DNA of 64,000 bases from Agriotes lineatus (lineage: Eukaryota > Arthropoda > Insecta > Coleoptera > Elateridae): NCBI GenBank assembly GCA_940337035.1, contig CALNHX010003531.1, positions 62,001 through 126,000 of the forward strand, written 5' to 3'. This document shows positions 57,105 through 64,000 of this stretch, one piece after another (the first letter of the stretch is position 1; each line of letters opens with the position of its first letter). The translations under genes and the position numbers were made by a program. A model generated the notes under the pieces. The model ran no database searches, was not told the origin of the DNA, and was given only the letters and a program-made list of their open reading frames with translations.

Positions 57105-58430
57105 TTGGTCATAACTTAACCACAATACTTAAATAATTGGAACAAGAACTAAATTCCTTTAAGGAATATGGAGTTATACCTATGAACTCAAAATACTATA
57201 CCATCTTAAATTACCTGCATGTTTAATATTTAGCACTTTCATTTTGTATAAATTGTGATGAAATGGGTCTATAAGCTCCACGTTTTGGGCCAATAAATGT
57301 TATGATTGCTCGGTTCCTACTATCTGGTGCCTATTAAATGTAATGACTACCTGTTTGTGAATTTTAAAGAAAAATTCAATAAATTAAATTGTGGCTGGTG
57401 AAAAGCAAAATGTGATTACACAAATAAATTGTTGTATGTCCCTTTTATATTTTATTCTAATCTGCAAAACTGATTTGGCTAACTACGAGGCAATAATGAA
57501 ACTCAAATCTCATTTTATTCGTGAACTCGGTAGTTCGAATGCGCGGTTTTTGGTAGATCACAAAATTTTTGACTTGACAAGTGACACAAAATGTCGCTAG
57601 TGGTGATAGCGTATTTGAATGTTTTAAAAGTGAAATTACTGTAAGAAACGCGTCAGGAAATTATTCAAATTTTCGCGCTTGCAACAATTTGCACTGTTTT
57701 GTTTTAGTGATGACGTAGGAACACCTCGCCTTGCTTGTTTCGTGACGTACAAGGGACGCCAAAACGTGAATTTGGTTTTGTTCGCTTGGGTTCTCAGCCG
57801 AATTAGAACAATCCACCGACGCTACTCGATTTTGGAAAAAACCGAAGCAAATGGGGCTTCGGGAAAACGCTAAGCCACTCCGGAAAGGTTTGAAATCGGA
57901 TTTTAATACGTTTCCGACACTCTACACTTAAATTTACAGGCTTTATCGTACCTCGTTTGCAGACTTCTAAGCTGCCCGTTGTGAATGCTGCCAGGATCTG
58001 CTTCTGGCTACGGTCCCCTCGCTGCAGATGCTGTCCGTGACGTTCTTGCAGTCCTCCCCGACGCATTGCAGTGCAGGCCTCTGGCTTTGGATTCTTACTT
58101 TTTCCGGGAACGATTATCGGAAACCCCAGCTGAACGGCAGCCGATGTCCTCGAAGAAGCGATTGGAGAGTTTTATATTTTAGTGCTGCGGAAACCTTCAC
58201 AAACACTGTCACCTGTACTCTAAGATGAGCACAATACAAGGAAAAATTTTTTACTCGTAATATGCTCATTTAATGGAATAACAATGAGTTTAAAACTGGA
58301 GCACAAATCTAACAAACATCACGTAAAAATTAATTCAATTTTTCTCCTCGTTTTTTCAACAAAATAGCATCAGGTTGCTAGGTTACTATGATTATCTTAT
58401 GTTAAAGGAAATAAATTTTGGTAAAGAAAG
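57105..58430. other. No gene recognised
   Basis: A GC-richer part at 57690-58200 carries overlapping frames (57803-58066 minus, 57985-58228 plus) without known domains. It could be an old LTR or an exon; I cannot decide. Confidence 0.3.
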
Positions 58431-58432
58431 GT

Positions 58433-59057
58433 TGTTAGGTGTAATTTTACATTTAGGTGCAGTCAAGAATTGATATGTATGCTTTTTGCTTAAATACATT
58501 CAGATGTAGTTAGATTGACCTGTAGTTCCTAGGTGTATATTTGGTTGCATACTCACTTTTGCATTTTGGGATGATTTTGGAAAACCTTGAAAATTCTAGG
58601 GGATTATGATACAATTTTCAAAATACATTGTTAGTACGATTTCCGGCGGCCATTTTATGAGACTGATTTGGTAAGATTATTTCCTTTTGGGGCTGCATGT
58701 GATTTTGGGATACTTCACTTTTGTGGATTAAGTAATTTCCAAAAATTATCGGTGAATTTGGTGATCAGCCCTAGGAAATATTGAGTTATATTGCTGAAAT
58801 AAAGCCAGTTATATTGGGATGATTAGGTATTTCTGCAATCCACTTACACGGCCACCTGTAGGTTTTCTGGTTTGAACCGTCTCGAACCAGTGGCGCTTCC
58901 GGACAACCCCCCCCCCCCATTCCTGCTCAGGAACTAGCTTGGCAAACGTTTGCTACACGACTAGACAATTCCTGGACCACCCTGCTGTGAAGTATTTATG
59001 ATTTTCTTTTTCTTTTACGTGCGAATAAATTGCCTTGAGTAGCAAATGTAATAAATT
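58433..59057 (+). repeat. 5' LTR
   Basis: It begins TGTTAGG. The right end lies just before the primer site, within 59050-59057, and is not exact because the 3' LTR is truncated. It contains a C-run near 58908-58918 and AATAAA signals close to the end (59025 and 59051). Confidence 0.8.
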
Positions 59058-59075
59058 TGGCGCCCAACGTGGGGC
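59058..59075 (+). other. Primer binding site, tRNA-Lys(CUU) type
   Basis: TGGCGCCCAACGTGGGGC is the exact complement of the 3' end of insect tRNA-Lys(CUU) as I recall it (..GCCCCACGTTGGGCGCCA). It lies directly after the LTR. It differs from the site of the LARD-like element, which uses another lysine tRNA type. Confidence 0.88.
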
Positions 59076-59363
59076 TTTTGGTTAAGTAGTTTGGCATTTA
59101 GTGCAGTATAGAGTATTTGATTAGTATCGATTGGTTCCTTGTCGTATCGGTAATTATCGAATTATAGCCATTTTGTTGCATATCTTGAGGAATTTTGTTA
59201 GAATTTAGGAATGTGTGTTTAGATTAGTGACATTTTTGGACATATTAGTAGGTATTAGTATTATTAGTACTGAAGGGCTATTTTTGTTTTTCTTTTGTGC
59301 TTTGATTAGTAAGGTTTAGTATTTTTAGTATAGGTATAGGATTGTTTAGTTACGACAATTACC

Positions 59364-61016
59364 ATGGATGTTGGAAGATTATTGGCGGACGAGCTAACGT
59401 ATGAATTGCTAATTCGTGGATGTCCAGTGGGTTCAAACGTAACCGAGAAGAGATCAATTTTGCGAGACGCTATGCATAGACAGCAGTTAGGAACGCTAGA
59501 CGTGCCAACAGGAATTTATTTCGAGCCTGATGAAGAACTGAAGATTTGTGCTACAAAACTTCACGAACTGCAAGAGGTATTAAAACATTTTGATGTCCAT
59601 AACAAAGATAATGAAGTACAACGCATTAAGGCAAGAATGTATCATGTTTTAGGTCGCTTACGTCGAATTAATGCCGAAAACAACATGCAACAACAGCATC
59701 AGCAAACACTGTCTACCCAATTAGGTCAGTTATCTATAGCTATCGATCAAGCTTATTTAGGTTACCACGAACAAACTATACATGAGCGAGCAACAGTTCA
59801 GTTTCAACAACAATCTATTCTAGATGAGCCCAATTTACTACTTCCATTCACCACATCCTTGGCGATTACAGGTGCAGAAGAAAATGCAACTGCCATCGGG
59901 CAACTCATTGATCATGAGATGTCGATATTCCCAACACAATTTGAACCATCGAAACGTCGAGTGAGCTTCCATGAGTCAACACCAGAGCGTAATGCTGAAG
60001 TTTCCCATCACGACAGCAACTTACAGCAAAAACTGAAGTCCATGGAACTGAGCGAGATTGTAAGACCTACAACAAGCTTAGATAGACAAGCTGGAAATTT
60101 ACACATACCTACCACTGAAAGTCGGAGATGCTCAGAGTGTTCTCGACCTGTGTACAGCAACTTTATTCCAATCAGCAAGTGGAACATTCATTATGATGGT
60201 GAATCGTCCAGTTTAACAAGCTTCTTAGTGCGTGTAGAAGAGCTAAGAGAAGCACGTGGAATTTCAAAAGCTCAATTGCTTCAGTCAGCAGTAGAAATTT
60301 TCACTGGAGACGCACTGATATGGTACCGAGCAGTGCAGCATACTAGCATCGATTGGGACGACTTGATTAGCAAGTTGAAAGCAAACTTTCTCCCTCACGA
60401 TTACGAGATCCGTCTTTGGGACGAAATTCGAAGCCGCACACAACACCCATCCGAAAAAGTGGTCGTTTATATAGCAACCATGGTCAACTTATTCAGCAGG
60501 CTGCCTCAACTTCCATCTGAAACTACAAGATTGGCAACAATTAAGAAGAACTTACAGCCGTATTATGCTATGCAATTAGCATTATACCCGGTTTATACTA
60601 TCACCGAACTTACTCAAACTTGTATGGCTTTAGAAGATGCCAAAATAGCTTCGACTAATTTTAAAGCACCTCCTACGCCTAACTCATACTTACTTGAACC
60701 AGAGTTAGCTTACTGCAAGCGTGCTGGAAAGCCACCGATTTGTGCAGTCGAAGAAAAGCCTCTGATTGACTTCAGCGAAATGGAGCTTCCAACAAACACT
60801 TCCCAGAACCACCTAGCCAGAGAGAAGACTAGTAATAAAATTACAGAAGCCCCAACTGCTATTGCATCACTTACTTGTTGGAATTGTCTCAAGTCAGGAC
60901 ATCGAGCCATGCAGTGTACTGCTCCTAAACAGATGTACTGTTATGGATGCGGGCAACTAGGAGTAACCAGCCGCACTTGTAAGAATTGCTCGGGAAACGA
61001 GCGAGGAGCACGGTAG
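59364..61016 (+). CDS. gag: Gag polyprotein
   Basis: This is the structural protein of the virus-like particle, 550 residues. The start ATG (59364) has a good context, ACCATGG. Residues 1-110 are charged and probably helical; a Gln-rich stretch follows (about 115-165). From W273 (KWNIHYDG) to about residue 430 is a capsid-type fold region with WYRAV, FLPHDYE and RTQHPSEKVVVYI, as in gypsy Gag. Zinc knuckle one is CWNCLKSGHRAMQC (505-518), a perfect CX2CX4HX4C. Knuckle two is CYGCGQLGVTSRTC (526-539), where the His is replaced by Val. The frame has no stop until 61014-61016 and overlaps the integrase frame by 31 nt. It is the better-preserved of the element's two genes. Confidence 0.92.
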   Translation: MDVGRLLADELTYELLIRGCPVGSNVTEKRSILRDAMHRQQLGTLDVPTGIYFEPDEELKICATKLHELQEVLKHFDVHNKDNEVQRIKARMYHVLGRLRRINAENNMQQQHQQTLSTQLGQLSIAIDQAYLGYHEQTIHERATVQFQQQSILDEPNLLLPFTTSLAITGAEENATAIGQLIDHEMSIFPTQFEPSKRRVSFHESTPERNAEVSHHDSNLQQKLKSMELSEIVRPTTSLDRQAGNLHIPTTESRRCSECSRPVYSNFIPISKWNIHYDGESSSLTSFLVRVEELREARGISKAQLLQSAVEIFTGDALIWYRAVQHTSIDWDDLISKLKANFLPHDYEIRLWDEIRSRTQHPSEKVVVYIATMVNLFSRLPQLPSETTRLATIKKNLQPYYAMQLALYPVYTITELTQTCMALEDAKIASTNFKAPPTPNSYLLEPELAYCKRAGKPPICAVEEKPLIDFSEMELPTNTSQNHLAREKTSNKITEAPTAIASLTCWNCLKSGHRAMQCTAPKQMYCYGCGQLGVTSRTCKNCSGNERGAR

Positions 61017-62374
61017 TTGACCGGACCCGGTGCTCTAAAACAAGGAAGAAGCCGGTCAATAATTTCAAGCAATTTTTGCCGTCAAAGCCTGTTTCCAGAT
61101 CGAATTATGCGGTGTTAACTATCGAAGAACCAGCACCTATTCGAGATCATTGGTATCGGAATCTGAGAACAAAAATTATGTCAAAACCATTGCAATTTCC
61201 ACAGTGGCGAGTCGAAGATAATAAAATCTATAAATATCTCAAGTGTACCTACCCGCGATTGAGAGACAATAACGAAACATGGAAAGAAGTTGTGCAGAAA
61301 GAAAAACGCCAGGAACTCATCCATGAACATCATGACACATTAACAGCATGTCATGCAGGCATTTTCAAAACCTACGAACGCCTGAAGAATCGCTTCTATT
61401 GGCCGAAAATGCGATCCGATGTAGCCAATTACATTCGAAGGTGTAAGATCTGCGCTGCCATGAAACCTGAACAGAATCGTCCAGCTGGTCTTATGGGACA
61501 GCGTCCGAATGTCACAAAACCTTGGCAGATGATTTCAGTGGATATTTGTGGTCCCTTACCTAGATCATCCAGAGGCTACAGTTACATTTTAGTTATTTCA
61601 GACCAACTTACCAAGTTTGTGCTACTGTTTCCACTCCGTCAAGCTACAGCTGCCGCTGTAACCAGATTAGTTGAGGAAAATGTTTTTCTATTCTTTGGAT
61701 GTCCTCAGTACTTAGTATGTGATAATGGTGTGCAGTTTCGTTCACGAGAATTTATGCAGTTATGTGACAGCTACTATGTGAAAATTATTTTCACTCCTGC
61801 GTATCATCCTCAAGCTAACTTCGTAGAAAGAGTTAATCGTGTCATCAAAACTATGTTGGCTTCATATGTTGCAGATAACCACAAGAAATGGGAACAACTT
61901 TTGCCTAAAGTGGGCTGCGCGATCAGGAGCTCGGTTCATGAAGTCACTAAAGTGACTCCATTCTTTGCCAACTTTGCCCGTGAACATGTTCCTAGGGGTG
62001 ATTATTTTAAATCAGGTGTAAAGGCTGAAACAGATAAATGTGAGACATCTGATAAACTTAAAGAGTTAGACAAGCTACATCAAGATATACATAAGAGACT
62101 TTTGAATGCTCATGCCAGATCTAAACAAAGATATGACCTACGACGCAGAGAAGTGACATATAATGTGGGCGACAGAGTTTACCGACGCAATTTTGTGTTG
62201 TCCGACGCCACCAAACACTTCACCGCAAAGCTCGCTCCAAAATTTATTGGGCCTTTGATTGTACGAAGGAAATTATCACCTGTTACGTACGAGCTTCAAA
62301 ATGAAGATGGGACATTTCGCGGCACATGCCATGTCAAAGACATAAAGCAACACCCGCCGGATGAAGAAAATTAG
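60986..62374 (+). CDS. Pol remnant: integrase (no protease, RT or RNase H)
   Basis: This frame is in -1 register to gag and is expressed by frameshifting at 60992-60998; the ATG at 60986 is upstream of the slip site and probably unused. The region DHWYRNLRTK...FPQWRVEDNKIYKYL is the tether that normally follows RNase H. Then come the HHCC zinc finger (H116, H123, C153, C156; RFYWPKM between), the catalytic triad D186 (SVDICGPLP), D246 (CDNGVQF) and E281 (NFVERVNR), and a C-terminal GPF/Y-type module (FIGPLIVRRKLSPVTYEL). All catalytic residues are present. The usual ~700-residue protease-RT-RNase H block is missing, and no stop or frameshift interrupts what remains. Confidence 0.9.
   Translation: MLGKRARSTVVDRTRCSKTRKKPVNNFKQFLPSKPVSRSNYAVLTIEEPAPIRDHWYRNLRTKIMSKPLQFPQWRVEDNKIYKYLKCTYPRLRDNNETWKEVVQKEKRQELIHEHHDTLTACHAGIFKTYERLKNRFYWPKMRSDVANYIRRCKICAAMKPEQNRPAGLMGQRPNVTKPWQMISVDICGPLPRSSRGYSYILVISDQLTKFVLLFPLRQATAAAVTRLVEENVFLFFGCPQYLVCDNGVQFRSREFMQLCDSYYVKIIFTPAYHPQANFVERVNRVIKTMLASYVADNHKKWEQLLPKVGCAIRSSVHEVTKVTPFFANFAREHVPRGDYFKSGVKAETDKCETSDKLKELDKLHQDIHKRLLNAHARSKQRYDLRRREVTYNVGDRVYRRNFVLSDATKHFTAKLAPKFIGPLIVRRKLSPVTYELQNEDGTFRGTCHVKDIKQHPPDEEN
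60992..61059 (+). promoter_or_regulatory. -1 ribosomal frameshift signal: slippery heptamer plus H-type pseudoknot
   Basis: GGGAAAC (60992-60998) is in the gag frame as G GGA AAC, the X XXY YYZ pattern. After 7 nt, stem 1 GAGCAC (61006-61011) pairs with GTGCTC (61030-61035). The loop between holds TTGACCGG (61017-61024), which pairs without mismatch with CCGGTCAA (61052-61059). Loop lengths are 5, 5 and 16 nt. The gag stop (61014-61016) falls in loop 1. A -1 slip here enters the integrase frame directly. Spacing and geometry match known retroviral frameshift pseudoknots. Confidence 0.88.
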
Positions 62375-62498
62375 ATTCTGTTGGACTGTCGTAACGAAGA
62401 CAAACTTAGCATTAGGACTTTGCATTCGAGTTTGGCATTAGGATTTTGAATGTTAGGTTAGGCTTTAGGGACCAAGGGTTTTTGTTGAGCCCTTGGGT

Positions 62499-62653
62499 GG
62501 TTGGTTGGGCTTGAAGGGAGGACTCTTTGTTGGGGAACCTCATCATCTCGTTCTTTCCCCCCTTTTTCTTGTAAAGTCTTGATTGGTTGGTTGGGCTTGA
62601 AGGGAGGACTCTCTGTTGGGGAACTTTATTATCTCGTTCTTTCCCCCTCCTTG
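62499..62653 (+). repeat. Two direct repeats, 86-bp spacing
   Basis: GGTTGGTTGGGCTTGAAGGG at 62499 recurs at 62585. Both copies continue through GGACTCT.TGTTGGGGAAC and ATCTCGTTCTTTCCCCC, about 90% identical over 69 bp, with about 17 bp between them. Confidence 0.85.
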
Positions 62654-63815
62654 TTGGACAGTGACGTTCCATAATACAGGAGTGAGACATTTTTGCAGTC
62701 TCATTTCCGGTGTTCCGCCATCTGGTCACTGTGGATGGTGTTTCAGTGTGTAGTCGATCCTGGGCTGCACACTTTCCTCGACTAGTAGGGTGTAGGGTTT
62801 TTATTTTTGTCTTCATGGAGTGTAGTTGCCTATGATCGCGGTGTATTATACGGAGTCCCGCGCCTGGTACCTATATTCTGTGATGACTTCAAACTTTTTC
62901 GGCTTTTTCCCACTTAGAAATTTTCAGTTAGCTTTTTTTTATACCACCCTACGTTGACTGACTGACGTGATATCGGACTTATCCTTTCTCATCCTTCTTC
63001 TGTTTGTCCCCTATTTTCTTTCCTGGAGCTTTTGATCCCATTCCCCTTTCCTGCTATTATTTATTTTTGGTTTTTCTTCTTCTTGTTAAACAGTTTTTCC
63101 GGTGGACGTTGTCTTGAATTGGGCTTGGACCAGTTCATCCAACGGCGCCCCTTTTCCACCCAGCAGCGACGGATGTTCTGATGTCCTTTTCGGAGCGGCA
63201 TTCATTGTGAGAGCTGTTTATCCCTTCCTTCTGTTCCTTGGTTTTCTTTTGTTCTTTTTATTTGTGTGGGTTCGAGCTTAGATTGCTGGAATTTATTTTG
63301 GATACCCCTTTGAGATTTTGAATGTATAGCTGATGTTGTCGTGTTGCCTTCAGCTGTAGGTTTTGCGTTTGGTTTTGTTGCGGTATCCTTTCGCGTATGC
63401 GGATTTTTTTTTGTTTCACAAGCGAATCTCGTCCCTACATTACGTTATTTTTTTTTTGGGGCGTGTTTGGTGATTGAGGACGGTTTCTTTTGCGCTTCTG
63501 TAGTGTCGACTTTTGTTGGATTTATGGAGCCCGACTCTTTCGCTAAGCCACGGTCCTTTTCGAAACTCAATCTTTTGCATCCCTTTGTAATTTTCCTTTT
63601 TGTTTTTCCTTTCACCTTCTATTTTGCGATTCTTTTATGCTGCTCATCCTTTTCTAAATTATTTTGTACTGCCTTAGTTGTACGTGGTGACCACATTTCT
63701 TTTGTGTTTCGGGTTTGTTGAAGATCATCGTGATAGCTGTAAAGTTCTAAGCTTCATTATGGTGCAGGCATAAGTTCTACGTCGGTAAATTTGATAAATT
63801 TACCTATCTTTGGTT

Positions 63816-63824
63816 GGGGAGGAA
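63816..63824 (+). other. Polypurine tract
   Basis: GGGGAGGAA lies just upstream of the 3' LTR start (TGTTACG, 63829). This is the standard place for the RNase H-resistant plus-strand primer. Confidence 0.7.
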
Positions 63825-63828
63825 TATC

Positions 63829-64000
63829 TGTTACGTGTAATTTTACATTTAGGTGCAGTCAAGAATTGATATGTATGATTTTTGCTTAAATACATTCAGA
63901 TGTAGTTAGATTGACCTGTAGTTCCTAGGTGTAGATTTGGTTGCATACTCACTTTTGCATTTTTGGATGATTTTGGAAAACCTTGAAAATTCTAGGGGAG
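63829..64000 (+). repeat. 3' LTR, truncated by window end
   Basis: 172 bp matching 58433-58604 with five mismatches. The rest of the LTR and any target duplication lie beyond the window. Confidence 0.9.

Larger units (their letters stand above)
62375..63828 (+). other. Non-coding 3' region of the gypsy-type element
   Basis: The 1.45 kb between integrase stop and 3' LTR are T-rich. No envelope-like gene is evident: a 126-codon hydrophobic frame at 63341-63721 is best explained by T-richness. Two 69-bp direct repeats lie at the left (listed separately). A purine run, GGGGAGGAA (63816-63824), four bases before the 3' LTR, is the likely plus-strand primer. Confidence 0.7.
58433..64000 (+). mobile_element. 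Ty3/gypsy-type LTR element with gag and integrase only (runs off window)
   Basis: The first 172 bp of the 5' LTR (TGTTAGGTGTAATTTTAC..., from 58433) recur at 63829-64000 with five mismatches, about 97% identity; the 3' LTR is cut by the window end. In order follow a tRNA-Lys(CUU)-type primer site, a 290-bp leader, gag, a -1 frameshift signal, an integrase frame, a 1.45-kb non-coding tail and a purine tract. Protease, reverse transcriptase and RNase H are absent: integrase-proximal sequence begins about 100 bp after the frameshift site. Both remaining frames are intact, so Gag and Gag-integrase could still be made, but reverse transcription needs a helper. Confidence 0.9.

Noticed and set aside
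63341..63721. 126-codon frame before the 3' LTR, possible envelope
   Set aside because: Phe/Val-rich only because the strand is T-rich. No signal-cleavage-fusion-anchor order, and no companion coding sequence.

Overview
This 64 kb window looks like AT-rich, repeat-dense insect (arthropod) nuclear DNA. The evidence is the mix of R1-, Jockey- and RTE-type LINEs, a mariner relic, a Penelope-like relic, a MULE, several short TA- or TTA-flanked MITEs, a tRNA-derived SINE and Ty3/gypsy-type LTR elements. I cannot name the insect order. I found no convincing host protein-coding gene, rRNA or intact tRNA; every strong coding signal belongs to a mobile element.

Layout. 0-8.4 kb: a Harbinger-like MITE, a TATA-bearing LTR relic, two decayed LINE pieces and a mariner transposase relic. 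8.9-12.05 kb: AATATT-rich DNA bracketed by short inverted repeats, with two TA-flanked MITEs inside. 13.2-18.5 kb: an RTE-like LINE on the minus strand, head-to-head with another decayed LINE on the plus strand, then a minus-strand SINE. 19.5-26.2 kb: foldback repeats, a GC-richer block with 57-bp and ~80-bp tandem repeats, and more MITEs. 26.9-38.1 kb: three solo LTRs (26966-28557, 34688-35737, 36388-38086), each flanked by a perfect 4-bp duplication, with MITEs between them. 38.1-44.5 kb: a decayed LINE, a MULE with tandem-repeat termini and a perfect 8-bp duplication, and a minus-strand Jockey relic. 44.5-55.2 kb: a nested stack. A Penelope-like locus (GIY-YIG relic, then a possible hammerhead ribozyme motif) is adjoined or interrupted by a 5'-truncated R1-clade LINE (45042-49140, 10-bp duplication). 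It is also split by a very young, non-coding LTR element (49575-54344, LTRs differing at one base that I found, 4-bp duplication). 55.2-58.4 kb: mostly unrecognised, with one Jockey scrap. 58.4-64 kb: a Ty3/gypsy-type element running off the window end.

The most notable locus is the last one. The element has intact gag (59364-61016) and integrase (60986-62374) frames but no protease, reverse transcriptase or RNase H. The two frames are joined by a textbook -1 frameshift signal: slippery heptamer GGGAAAC, a 7-nt spacer and a perfect H-type pseudoknot of 6 + 8 bp. It therefore appears built to make Gag and a Gag-integrase fusion only. The second notable theme is a family of 1.0-1.7 kb LTRs whose TATA box lies about 175-210 bp from the LTR start in all five loci seen. 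Only one copy still has an internal region, and that region is non-coding, so the family depends on enzymes supplied in trans.
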